This document shows, piece after piece, positions 41,701-49,346 of a DNA stretch of 64,000 nt. Position numbers and translations under genes: made by a program. The notes beneath the pieces are model-generated. The model was not told the origin of the DNA. It was given only the letters and a program-made list of their open reading frames with translations, and did not search any database. The stretch lies in assembly GCF_000255555.1 (NCBI RefSeq), contig NZ_AGRW01000045.1, positions 1 through 64,000 of the forward strand, written 5' to 3'. Position 1 is the first letter of the stretch, and every line of letters starts with the position of its first letter. The stretch is from Treponema saccharophilum DSM 2985 (GTDB taxonomy: Bacteria; Spirochaetota; Spirochaetia; Treponematales; Treponemataceae).

Positions 41701-42223
41701 GGCACACGCGGGCGTTGCGGGGCGCGGATTCGCAGTCGTCGCCGATGAGATTCGCAAGCTTTCGGAAACGTCGTCAATGCAGTCGAAGACAATCGGGAAG
41801 CAGCTCAAGGGAATCCAGTCCTCGATATCGGACGTCGCGCAAGCATCGCAGGAATCGAGCAGCGCCTTCACCGCCGTCTCCGACGAAATCGCGCACACGA
41901 ACGGCATCGTTCAGCAGATAAAAAAGTCGATGGACGAGCAGACCGAAGGCTCCCAAATCGTCATGCAGTCGCTGATTACGGTCAAGCGCAGCAGCGACGA
42001 AGTAACCGGGGCGGCGCACGAAATGTCGGAGCGCAACAACGATATACTCGGCAACATGGGCGGCCTGAGGAAATCGAGCGCGGTGATGATGGAGGCAGTC
42101 GACGAGATGGAGGCAGGAGCGCGGCGCGTGCGCGAAAGCGGGACGGACCTTTCCGAAATGTCGCTCAAGATGAAGGACTCAATCGCCGACATCAGCGAGC
42201 AGATAGTCCAGTTCACCGTGTAA
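38702..42223 (+). CDS. chemoreceptor with periplasmic two-component-regulator beta-propeller
   Basis: An 1173-residue protein after AAGGAG. Signal peptide 1-20. Residues about 30-640 contain Reg_prop blade repeats (for example GNIWVATAGGISYI, GTVWLGTDGGGILVM, GAIWICTGTGISRFDG), followed by a Y_Y_Y domain (about 645-755; YKLDGFEADYTEW, LQPGTYKFHIIARN). One membrane helix (about 761-786), a HAMP-like linker (NADLTKRI) and a full MCP signalling domain ([20 protein letters not shown]) end the chain. In Bacteroidota this sensor part occurs on hybrid histidine kinases that detect oligosaccharides; here it is coupled to chemotaxis. Ligand is likely a glycan fragment, by inference. Confidence 0.92.
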   Translation: MRRIFFLALLAAAVLAGAHCENSFMSEYVSRGWTTEDGLPSNAITDVMQDRDGYIYFGTYGGMVRFDGLDFSIYNKETGGGYGFISARALFQAADGAIWVGSNDEGIFRIVMDSDEKILSFTTENGLPNNSVRSIAQDARGNIWVATAGGISYITPDCKVVRPDVSAGKDLSGICTSVFCDSSGRIWVTTSEEGGIYVFNGNAPSKYALSSPGMENSVVTSVSEDASGALWFGVSPCFAVKASKSGEELFDLSCGTGKGTTIDSITQDSEGAIWFATDAGISIYKNGAMTRYSEDDGLIDNNINRIVEDREGNIWVATDKAGIQKMNRGLFRTIPLPSAVNAIAEGTDGRVWLGCDKGLACFRTDSNGTLTRETNGITEFCGSARIRHVAITSGGKILVSTYANFGQLLFNTDGTLAGQWKKEDGLPGEKVRVAVEHSRTHDIYIGTTKGLSVVDGTTGEVRTYTKQNGLAHEYIMCIFEDKADGTVWLGTDGGGILVMKNEKVVARYTTDNGLAGNIIFKIHRGNDGAIWICTGTGISRFDGKSFFNFSNANGIGTDSVFQMIDDGAGNAWMTTNGGIRKVSLSAMKSMAEGKSASLEAKLFNRFDGLKTRGATSTSLSIMDSRGTMWFTLVDGVALCNPKKLRANTTKPSLHIEKILVDDALTYPSDGGTITLPAGTKRVSIKFAGLSFLSSEPVKFKYKLDGFEADYTEWTSLRTAFYTNLQPGTYKFHIIARNGDGIESDEDARIEFVQEAYLRQKPWFWVVVALVIALIIGELATVIISIIKQLKILRDSIAELSSGNADLTKRIAMRRRSAFRIFDELVTEENKFLEKFQGIIAKMKESESKLNDVGADMGQSTENAAGAIKQIITNIDGVHSSINSQNDSVQEAAGAVNEIARSITSLEQMINSQADGVRSASSAVEQMVGNIRGVNSAMDDMANSFASLEGLAKTGQEKQSAVNDKISQIEEKSKMLQEANTAIAAIASQTNMLAMNAAIEAAHAGVAGRGFAVVADEIRKLSETSSMQSKTIGKQLKGIQSSISDVAQASQESSSAFTAVSDEIAHTNGIVQQIKKSMDEQTEGSQIVMQSLITVKRSSDEVTGAAHEMSERNNDILGNMGGLRKSSAVMMEAVDEMEAGARRVRESGTDLSEMSLKMKDSIADISEQIVQFTV

Positions 42224-42286
42224 GACGGGCACATTGTTCCGCCGATTTGTCTTTATTTCTGGCGCCGATATGTTATCATATTCGGC

Positions 42287-44560
42287 ATGGATTTGAAAAA
42301 GCGGATAAGCCAGAAAAAAGCCGAATTCATATCTATGTTTTCCGTCGGGCTGATAATAATCTCGCTCGTCTTCGTTCTTACGAGCAAGGTTATGAGCCGC
42401 TCGCTCAGGGACGCGGAGGAACGGTACACGCAGCGCAGGGAAGAAACGCTCGACGGCTACACGTATGCAATACGATTCTACCTTGAGAACCACAAGACAT
42501 CGCTCATGTCGCTGTATGACGAGAATATGTTCAGGACAGCGACATCCTCTGAAATCCAAAAATGGCTTGTGCAGAACAAGGATTTGGTGCACGACGATTT
42601 CTACACCGTTTTTTACGTCGACACGAACAAAACGGGATTCTTCTCGAACGGGAACATACTCGGGCTGAGCGGGCGGAGATACCTCCTGTCGCCCGAGGAA
42701 TTTGGAAGCAGCACCTACTTCGTCAGCGACATAATCGAAACGCCGTTTTGCGAAAATCCCGTTTTCGTTGTGGAAATTCCCATATTCGACAAGGACAGGA
42801 AATTCAAGGGAACGCTCTGCGCCGCAATTATCGTCGACACGCTGAAGAAAATCGCGGACATAATCAAAATCGGCTCGAACAGCTCCGTCTACGTCATGGA
42901 CAGGACGGGAAAATTCCTCATCCACCCGAAAAGCGAATACATCGGAAAAATCTTCGTCCCGAAAACCGAGAAGTACAAGAGCATCACGTCGAACGTGACG
43001 GCTTCATCCGACTCCGGAATCGACGAGACCGAGAACGAGAACGGCATCCCCGTCGACTTGTTCCACAAAAAAATCGACGAGTGCGGATGGACGCTCGGCG
43101 TCGCGTTCCCCAAAGAGCAGCGCACAAAACTCTACCGGCAGCAGAACCTGACGAAAGCGCTCACGCTCGTCATATCGACGGCGGCGCTCCTGACGCTCCT
43201 CCTCATCGAGGAGCTCGTCTCCCGCTATTTCTACAGCAGGCACATGATTGAGTCCATCTACGACCCGCTAACGATGCTCTGGACGAGGGAGAGATTCGAG
43301 CGGAAGGCAAGCGATTTTTTCAAGAAGATGCCGAACGACTGCTTCATGCTGATTGAGGCGGACATCCGCGGGTTCAAATTCATAAACCAGAACTACGGGG
43401 AGGAAAAGGCGGACGAGATAATCCTTTTCTACTCGAAGCTGCTCGACAAGATGACGAAAAAACACCACGGAATAATCGCGCGCGGATATGCCGACCATTT
43501 CTATTCGCTCATGAAAGTGGACAAAGCGAAGCACGCCATACGCGATTTCAAGGAATCGGTCGAAAAAATATGCGCGGAAGTCAAATCATTCCAGATTCCG
43601 TTCTTCCCGAAGTTCGGAATCACGTTCCTCCGCCCGTCGGAAAAACCGCTCGTCACGATAAAAGACCTCATCGGCCAGGCCTCGTTCGCAAAAAGCACGG
43701 TGAAGGACAACCTTCTCGTCCCGTTCTCCATTTACAACTCGCGCCTCCTCGACAAAAGCAACCAGGAGCATCTCATCGAGACGAAGATGGAAAGCGCGCT
43801 ATTGGGAAGCGAATTCTACGTCATGTACCAGCCGAAAATACGGCTTTCCGACGACAAGATTGTGGGCGCGGAGGCGCTCGTGCGGTGGGAGTCGAAGGAT
43901 TTGGGAAGCCTCACGCCGGACACGTTCATTCCGATTTTCGAAAAGAACGGGTTCATCACGAAGCTCGATTTCTACGTCTACGAGCGCGTGTTCGAATTCA
44001 TTCACATGCAGCTTGCCGAGGGAAAAAACATCGTGCCGATTTCCGTGAACATGAGCAGGAACCACAACAAGCCGGAAAAATTCATGCACGATTTCATGAA
44101 ACTGTTCAGGAAATTCGACATATCGCCGAAACTCGTGCAGGTCGAAATCCTGGAGCGCTCCGTGATGGACAACAACACGCTCTGCGAGATAACTGACCGG
44201 CTCCACGAGGAAGGATTCACCGTCGCGATGGACGATTTCGGCAGCGGCGAGTCGTCGCTCAACATGCTCACGAAAATACCCGTCGACGTACTGAAATTCG
44301 ACCGCGATTTCCTCCGCCTTTCGACAGGAAGCAACGGGAACCTCGACAAGAAATCGGCAGGCTTCATCAAAAGCCTCATCAACATGAGCAAGGAGCTCGA
44401 GAAGGAGACGATTTTCGAGGGCGTCGAGACGGAATCGCAGCGGGATTTCCTGCGCGACGCGGAATGCGACCAGGTTCAGGGGTTCTTCTACTCGAAGCCG
44501 CTCGACGAGCTTGCGTTCGTCGAGTTCCTGGAAAAAAAGACGGCAAAAAGGCGCAAATAG
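42287..44560 (+). CDS. Cache-GGDEF(degenerate)-EAL cyclic-di-GMP phosphodiesterase
   Basis: A 757-residue membrane protein. TM1 about 18-38; periplasmic Cache domain about 45-280 (IIETPFCENPVFVVEIPIF); TM2 about 285-312. The GGDEF domain has YADHF in place of GGDEF, so it should not make c-di-GMP. The EAL domain looks catalytic: AEALVRW, SVNMSRN, EILERS, MDDFGSG, LKFDRDF, FEGVET and QGFFYSKP keep the metal-binding and base residues. It should hydrolyse c-di-GMP in response to an extracellular signal. A TGTTATCAT -10-like element lies about 15 bp upstream. Near the propeller chemoreceptor, with which it shares direction. Confidence 0.92.
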   Translation: MDLKKRISQKKAEFISMFSVGLIIISLVFVLTSKVMSRSLRDAEERYTQRREETLDGYTYAIRFYLENHKTSLMSLYDENMFRTATSSEIQKWLVQNKDLVHDDFYTVFYVDTNKTGFFSNGNILGLSGRRYLLSPEEFGSSTYFVSDIIETPFCENPVFVVEIPIFDKDRKFKGTLCAAIIVDTLKKIADIIKIGSNSSVYVMDRTGKFLIHPKSEYIGKIFVPKTEKYKSITSNVTASSDSGIDETENENGIPVDLFHKKIDECGWTLGVAFPKEQRTKLYRQQNLTKALTLVISTAALLTLLLIEELVSRYFYSRHMIESIYDPLTMLWTRERFERKASDFFKKMPNDCFMLIEADIRGFKFINQNYGEEKADEIILFYSKLLDKMTKKHHGIIARGYADHFYSLMKVDKAKHAIRDFKESVEKICAEVKSFQIPFFPKFGITFLRPSEKPLVTIKDLIGQASFAKSTVKDNLLVPFSIYNSRLLDKSNQEHLIETKMESALLGSEFYVMYQPKIRLSDDKIVGAEALVRWESKDLGSLTPDTFIPIFEKNGFITKLDFYVYERVFEFIHMQLAEGKNIVPISVNMSRNHNKPEKFMHDFMKLFRKFDISPKLVQVEILERSVMDNNTLCEITDRLHEEGFTVAMDDFGSGESSLNMLTKIPVDVLKFDRDFLRLSTGSNGNLDKKSAGFIKSLINMSKELEKETIFEGVETESQRDFLRDAECDQVQGFFYSKPLDELAFVEFLEKKTAKRRK

Positions 44561-44599
44561 ATTTCCGCCATAATTCCAACCAAAAGCGAGGAGACAAAT

Positions 44600-45091
44600 A
44601 TGGAAAGAAAAACGATGAAGAAAATCGGGCTGCAGATGAGCGTGCTGATGGGAGTCTCGCTCAGTTTCTGCCTGTCGCTGTCGGGAAACGCGCTTTCCGG
44701 GCATTTCACGATGCAGGGCTTCGCCATAAGCTTCGCCGCGAGCACGGCTTTGAGCCTTCTTATCGGTTTTGCCGTTCCGGTGAAGCCCCTTTCCGACAAA
44801 ATATGCGACGCGCTGTCGCTCCGCCCGCGCACACTTCCCCGAAGCGTCGCGGAATCGCTCGTCTCCGATTGCGTCTACACGCCGCTCATAACGCTCCTCA
44901 TGGTTTTTCTCGCATGGAAAAGCGCGTCGGCGCACGGGGCGCAGATTCCGTTCGCGCCGATGTTCCTCCATTCGCTCGCGACGAGCATGATAATAGGCTT
45001 CGTTCTTATCCTGATTCTGATGCCCGTTTTCCTCCGCCTCGTTTTCAGAATGAACGGAATAAATCCGCAAGGCGAAAACCATGAGCCTTGA
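44600..45091 (+). CDS. small four-helix membrane protein (DUF2798-like)
   Basis: A 163-residue protein with GAGGAGAC upstream. Four hydrophobic segments (about 11-30, 42-60, 96-114, 126-150) in two similar halves (MGVSLSFCLSL and FLHSLATSMIIGFVL), the pattern of DUF2798-type proteins. Function not known. It follows the EAL gene by 39 bp and is ended by the terminator at 45160-45210. Confidence 0.7.
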   Translation: MERKTMKKIGLQMSVLMGVSLSFCLSLSGNALSGHFTMQGFAISFAASTALSLLIGFAVPVKPLSDKICDALSLRPRTLPRSVAESLVSDCVYTPLITLLMVFLAWKSASAHGAQIPFAPMFLHSLATSMIIGFVLILILMPVFLRLVFRMNGINPQGENHEP

Positions 45092-45159
45092 TTTTTTCCG
45101 CGCAAAACTGCTACCATGAGCTGCTCACTCGGAGGGTTTATCATTCGGAAGAAATGACA

Positions 45160-45210
45160 AGCTGGATAAGGTGCGGGCTGAAATGCCTGAATCTTATCCG
45201 GCTTTTTTTT
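45160..45210 (+). terminator. terminator between the small membrane protein and the MATE gene
   Basis: AGCTGGATAAG (45160-45170) pairs with CTTATCCGGCT (45193-45203) through 11 bp with one G-T pair, then eight T. The 22-nt loop is unusually large for a simple terminator, so an attenuator upstream of the exporter is possible. Confidence 0.75.
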
Positions 45211-45274
45211 GCATCAGACAAGATTCCGCCACAACCATTTTCCGGGCAAGACAGACATTCACAGGGAGACTCAA

Positions 45275-46648
45275 ATGACAGAAAAAGACGAGAAAATTTC
45301 ATTCACCTCGGGGAAAATTGCCGGAAAGCTCCTGCGCTTCGCCGTTCCCGTTCTCGGGGCGCTTTTCCTGCAATCGTTGTACGGCGCCGTCGATTTGCTC
45401 GTCGTCGGGCAGTTCGGCACGGCGGCAGACGTATCGGCGGTGACGACAGGAACGATGATGATGCAGACGATAACATTCATCATCGCCGGGCTTGCGATGG
45501 GAACGACGATACAGATGGGGCAGTCGCTCGGGGCAGGAAAAAAAGAGAAGGCGGCGGACATCGTCGGGACGAGCATACTCTTTTTCATTCTGCTTTCCGC
45601 GGCGGTGACGCTCATCATGGTTTTCATGACGCGTCCGTTCACCGCCATCATGAAAACGCCGAAGGAGGCGTTCGAGAAAACTGTCTCATATGTGCACATC
45701 TGCTCCGCCGGAACGATTTTCATCACGGGATACAACATTCTCGGAAGCGTTTTCCGCGGGATGGGCGACGCGAAGACGCCGCTCGTCACGGTTCTCGTAT
45801 CGTGCATAGCGAACATCGCGGGCGACCTCGTTTTCGTCGCGGCGGCTGGCCTCGCCGCACCGGGAGCCGCAATCGCAACGGTGCTGTCACAGGCGATGAG
45901 CGTCGTTTTCTGCATAACGCTCGCAAAAAGAAAGGGGCTTCCCTTCGACTTCACCAGGCGGAACATCCGCTGGAATCCGAAAATCGTCGCGTCCGTCTGC
46001 AAAACAGGAATCCCGATTTCACTTCAGGACGGGCTTGTCACAATCTCGTTCCTCGTCATCGCGGCGATAATAAACCGGCTCGGGCTTGTAGCGTCGGCGG
46101 GTGTCGGTGTCGCGGAGCGCGTGTGCGCGTTCATCATGCTCGTCCCCATCGCGTTCTCGCAATCGCTTTCCGCATTCGTCGCGCAGAACATCGGCGCACA
46201 GAAATTCGACAGGGCGAGAAAAGCGCTCGCCTGCGCCATCGCCGCCTCGCTCGTCTGCGGGGTGACGATGGGGACAATCGCATTCTTCCGCGGGAATTTC
46301 CTCGCGATGATTTTCTCGAAGGACGATGCCGTCATCAGCGCCGCGCACAGCTACCTCAAGGCATACGCAATCGACACGCTTTTCGTATCGTTCCTTTTCT
46401 GCTTCATCGGCTATTTCAACGGCTGCGGAAAAACGGCGTTCGTCATGATGCAGGGAATCATCGGCGCGTTCTGCGTCCGCATCCCGGTCTCTTACGCGAT
46501 GAGCCTCGGGGAAAACCCGACGCTTTTCAGAATCGGGCTTGCCACGCCGTCTTCGACATTCGTGCAGATACTTCTCTGCGCCATAGCGTTCGCAATAGTA
46601 AGCAGAAGCCAGAAAAAAAGCATTGGTGCCGTCAGCAAAAACGGCTGA
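45275..46648 (+). CDS. MATE-family multidrug/cation antiporter
   Basis: A 457-residue protein from ATG 45275 (GGGAGAC upstream). Twelve predicted helices in two six-helix bundles, with MATE landmarks LRFAVPVLGALFLQ, LYGAVDLLVVGQFG, GLAMGTTIQMGQSLGAGKK and NILGSVFRGMGDAKTP in the first half and VCAFIMLVPIAFSQSLSAFV in the second. Such proteins export drugs or metabolites in exchange for Na+ or H+. Located in the inner membrane; the substrate is not predictable. The long-loop terminator hairpin upstream may control it. Confidence 0.92.
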   Translation: MTEKDEKISFTSGKIAGKLLRFAVPVLGALFLQSLYGAVDLLVVGQFGTAADVSAVTTGTMMMQTITFIIAGLAMGTTIQMGQSLGAGKKEKAADIVGTSILFFILLSAAVTLIMVFMTRPFTAIMKTPKEAFEKTVSYVHICSAGTIFITGYNILGSVFRGMGDAKTPLVTVLVSCIANIAGDLVFVAAAGLAAPGAAIATVLSQAMSVVFCITLAKRKGLPFDFTRRNIRWNPKIVASVCKTGIPISLQDGLVTISFLVIAAIINRLGLVASAGVGVAERVCAFIMLVPIAFSQSLSAFVAQNIGAQKFDRARKALACAIAASLVCGVTMGTIAFFRGNFLAMIFSKDDAVISAAHSYLKAYAIDTLFVSFLFCFIGYFNGCGKTAFVMMQGIIGAFCVRIPVSYAMSLGENPTLFRIGLATPSSTFVQILLCAIAFAIVSRSQKKSIGAVSKNG

Positions 46649-46657
46649 TTTGTTTTT

Positions 46658-46704
46658 TGTCATCCTGAACGCCTTTCGCAGGAAAATTTGCTTCGGAATG
46701 ACAC
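46658..46704. repeat. REP-like inverted repeat
   Basis: TGTCATCCTGAACG ... GGAATGACAC just after the MATE stop; same class as the element at 20017-20068. May serve as a 3' end structure. Confidence 0.55.
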
Positions 46705-46811
46705 GAGAAGCCATCATCCACCGAAATTCCTCCCGCGCAGAATCAGCCGGCATCCAGTTCCGTTTTTTTCCGAGAAAAATTCCAAAGAAGGAACCGATTC
46801 GCCCGTCCGTA

Positions 46812-46840
46812 TTCTCACGACGTGGAACATGAAATATAAT
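46812..46840 (+). promoter_or_regulatory. possible promoter for the NusG-II gene
   Basis: TTCTCA (46812-46817), 17-bp spacer, TATAAT (46835-46840). The predicted start site falls at the ATG at 46847, which would give a leaderless message; the alternative ATG at 46829 would then be unused. Confidence 0.4.
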
Positions 46841-46846
46841 CGCGCC

Positions 46847-47194
46847 ATGAAAAGATTCCGGCCGCTTGATTTTCTCGTCGTTCTCCTCGTTCTTGCGACG
46901 GGGATTTTTTTGTGCGCGGGAACCACATTCCGGAAAAACGCGAAAGTCTTCGTGAAAGCCGCCGGAACAGAATACGAATTCCCGGCGGGCGATGACGGAA
47001 TCCGCGAGGTGCGCGGCAAGAACGGAATGACGAAATTCGAGATACGGGGCGGGCGGATACGAATCCTCGACTCGGCATGCCCGAACAAAACATGCGTCCA
47101 TCAGGGCTGGGCATCCACGCTCGTGTGCCTGCCGAACGACGTCATCATACAGCTCGAAGGCGGAAACGAGGAATACGATGCGCTTACAAACTAA
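46847..47194 (+). CDS. NusG domain II-containing membrane-anchored protein
   Basis: A 115-residue protein. One N-terminal helix (about 7-25), then a beta domain of the NusG-II type (VFVKAAGTEYEFPAGDDGIREV, IRGGRIRILDSACPNKTCVHQGW, CLPNDVIIQLEGG). The conserved cysteine pair DSACPNKTCVHQG is typical of this family and may bind a cofactor or form a disulfide outside the membrane. The start is uncertain (46829 also possible). Overlaps the Gx-family gene by 17 bp, so the two are translationally linked. Confidence 0.85.
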   Translation: MKRFRPLDFLVVLLVLATGIFLCAGTTFRKNAKVFVKAAGTEYEFPAGDDGIREVRGKNGMTKFEIRGGRIRILDSACPNKTCVHQGWASTLVCLPNDVIIQLEGGNEEYDALTN

Positions 47195-48221
47195 GAATCA
47201 GGTCGCATACCTTTCGGCGCTCACGCTCCTGTTCTCGTACATCGAGTCGATTCTTCCGCGGACGGTGCCGTTTTTCAGGCTCGGGCTGGGAAACATCGCA
47301 CTGCTCATGTCGTTCAGCCTGCCCCCGATGCCGTTCATGGCGCTCTGCGCCGTAAAGGCGGCGGCATCCTCGATGATGGCGGGGACGCTTTTCTCTCCGT
47401 TCTTTCCGGTCTCGCTCGCGCAGAGCATCGCAAGCGGCTTTTTCATGTACGCTGTTTCACGGTTGAACGCGCGGCTCGGGGGAAAACTGCTCTCGCTCTA
47501 CGGAATTTCCGTCCTCGGCTCGGCGATAAGCGCGGTCGTCCAGATTATCTGCTGCTCGCTCTACCTCGGGCGCGGAACGTTCACGCTTTTGGGCGCGATG
47601 CTGATTTTCAACACGGCAAGCGGAATCATCACGGCGTTTTTCTGCGGCAAAATCGGAAATCCATCAATCAAAAAAAGCGGAACCATCTGCGCGCACCTCG
47701 CGGCAACCGACGGCAGTTCCGGACGCTGGCGGAAAAACCGGCACGCCCAGATGGTACTCGCCGTCGCGCTCCTCCTTTCGGCGGCTTCCGTTTTCTTCGT
47801 CAGAAGCATCCCCGTCCTCGTACTGGCGCTCTGCCTCAGCTTGGCGGCGCAAAAACTGTGCGAGCGGCGCATCCTCGTTCTTCCCCATCTCTCGCTCTGG
47901 GTGTTCGTCATCGCCGCGGCACTTCTCGCCCCCGAAGGAAAAGTCATCATGAAAATCGGGAGCATTGCCGTAACGCAGGGCGCGCTCGTTTCGGGAATAC
48001 AAAAATCGCTCCGGCTTTCGGCGGCAAGCGCGCTGAGCCAATGCGCCGTCGTCCTCCGCCCGCCGAAGGATTCGCTCCTCGCGCTGTCCCTCCTCTATTA
48101 CCGGGCGCTGAGCGACACGTTCCGAACGTCCGAAGGCGGCATTTTCCGGCGGATACAAAAAACGCTCGGGACGGAATCGGACGATGGCGGAACGAATCAC
48201 CCGGCAACGGAAACGCTCTGA
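47178..48221 (+). CDS. Gx transporter family membrane protein (heptaprenyl diphosphate synthase component I-like)
   Basis: A 347-residue protein. The N-terminal half (about 1-165) has five or six helices and matches the Gx/Hpre_diP_synt_I family (YIESILPRTVPFFRLGLGN, GTLFSPFFPVSLAQSIASGF). The second half has more helices (about 190-260) and a C-terminal cytoplasmic tail. Despite the old name, these proteins resemble ECF-type substrate-binding components; a quinone- or flavin-related role is suggested by neighbours. It is coupled to the NusG-II gene and its 3' end overlaps the convergent ApbE gene by 25 bp. Confidence 0.82.
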   Translation: MRLQTKNQVAYLSALTLLFSYIESILPRTVPFFRLGLGNIALLMSFSLPPMPFMALCAVKAAASSMMAGTLFSPFFPVSLAQSIASGFFMYAVSRLNARLGGKLLSLYGISVLGSAISAVVQIICCSLYLGRGTFTLLGAMLIFNTASGIITAFFCGKIGNPSIKKSGTICAHLAATDGSSGRWRKNRHAQMVLAVALLLSAASVFFVRSIPVLVLALCLSLAAQKLCERRILVLPHLSLWVFVIAAALLAPEGKVIMKIGSIAVTQGALVSGIQKSLRLSAASALSQCAVVLRPPKDSLLALSLLYYRALSDTFRTSEGGIFRRIQKTLGTESDDGGTNHPATETL

Positions 48222-49228
48222 AAGGGGAAAACGAGCTTTATCGAACCGGACAACCCCGGCGAATAGACAATCCCGCGCTCTTTCGTAATAAGGATGAAAT
48301 CGAAATCGCGCGTCTTCCGCCAAAAATCAACGGCGCCCTCTTTCCCCATGACGAAAAGCGACGTGCTCAGGCAGTCCGCGTACATTCCCTTCCCGCAGAT
48401 TACCGTCACGCTCTCCACGTCGCTTTCGGCTGGGCTTCCAGTTCTCGGGTCGAAAATGTGGATATACTTCTTCCCGTCGTCGCCGACAAAAAAACGCTCG
48501 TATCCGCCGCTCGTGACGACTGCCTTCGACTCGACTTTTACCGCGCAGGCAGCATCGTCCGGATTCCAGGGGCACCTCACCGCGATTGTCCAGGGCGAGC
48601 CGTCCGTCTTCGTCCCGAGCGCGTGGATGTTCCCGCCCAAATCGAGGAGCGCCGATTTTATCCCGCGGGAAGAAAGGATTCCGGCAGCCTTGTCCGCCGC
48701 ATAGCCCTTCGCAATTCCGCCGAAATCGACCTGCATCCCCGCGGGAAGACGGGCGACGAACTGGGACGCCCCCGATTCCGCGGAAAAAACGCGCATCTTC
48801 GAGAAATCGGTCAGCGGAAGAAGCGCCTCTATCCGCGTTTTCCCGACAACCTCGTACTGCTCCGTCGTGAATCCCCATTCGCGGACGAGCGGATATATCG
48901 CCGGATTGAACAGCCCGCCCGTCTTCGCATACATGAACGAGGAAAAATCGACAAGCTCCTTCACATCCTTGCAGACGGGAACATCGCGCACGGCGGAATT
49001 GTTCATCCTGAAAACGTCGCTCCCCGGAATCGTCACGGAAAGCGACTTCTCAAGGCGCGCAATCTCGTCGCGGACATCGGCGCAGGCTTCCCGCCCCTTC
49101 TTCTCGTCCGCCGAGAAAACCTGGACGCTCATGAACGTGTTCATCGCGGCAAAACTGTCGGCCACCCTGACATTCTTGCAGGAGACGAGGGCAGCGCACA
49201 AAGCCGCGCACACAAAAAAACTTCTCAT
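48197..49228 (-). CDS. apbE: FAD:protein FMN transferase, lipoprotein
   Basis: A 343-residue protein from ATG 49228, chosen because it gives a clean lipoprotein signal (MRSFFVCAALCAALVSCK); an upstream ATG (49279) is possible. ApbE landmarks: FNPAIYPLVREWGF, QVDFGGIAKGYAADKA, ALLDLGGNIHALG, HIFDPRTGSPAE and ADCLSTSLFVMG. The enzyme moves FMN from FAD onto Thr/Ser of exported proteins such as RnfG/RnfD, NqrB/C or FMN-binding lipoproteins. With the convergent NusG-II and Gx genes it suggests an extracytoplasmic flavin-based electron route; the flavinylated target is not in this window. Confidence 0.93.
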   Translation of the reverse strand: MRSFFVCAALCAALVSCKNVRVADSFAAMNTFMSVQVFSADEKKGREACADVRDEIARLEKSLSVTIPGSDVFRMNNSAVRDVPVCKDVKELVDFSSFMYAKTGGLFNPAIYPLVREWGFTTEQYEVVGKTRIEALLPLTDFSKMRVFSAESGASQFVARLPAGMQVDFGGIAKGYAADKAAGILSSRGIKSALLDLGGNIHALGTKTDGSPWTIAVRCPWNPDDAACAVKVESKAVVTSGGYERFFVGDDGKKYIHIFDPRTGSPAESDVESVTVICGKGMYADCLSTSLFVMGKEGAVDFWRKTRDFDFILITKERGIVYSPGLSGSIKLVFPFQSVSVAG

Positions 49229-49272
49229 ATGAGACAATTTCGCAAAAAGTAAGACTATTTTCAATGAATCAA

Positions 49273-49301
49273 TTGACATGTCACATATGTTAGATTAAAT
49301 T
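49273..49301 (+). promoter_or_regulatory. predicted sigma-70 promoter for the ZinT-like lipoprotein
   Basis: TTGACA (49273-49278), 17-bp spacer, TAAATT (49296-49301), followed by an AGCAATAGCT dyad and AAGGAG. Confidence 0.7.
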
Positions 49302-49346
49302 CACGCGCGTTAGCAATAGCTAACCATAAAAAAACAAGGAGTCGTT

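Noticed and set aside
42240-42286. Sigma-28 promoter (GCCGAT motifs) upstream of the EAL gene
   Set aside because: GCCGAT occurs twice but no TAAA-type -35 lies at the proper distance.
45088-46668. 526-codon ORF overlapping the MATE gene in another frame
   Set aside because: Arg/His-rich shadow of a GC-rich gene; the MATE frame has full family motifs.
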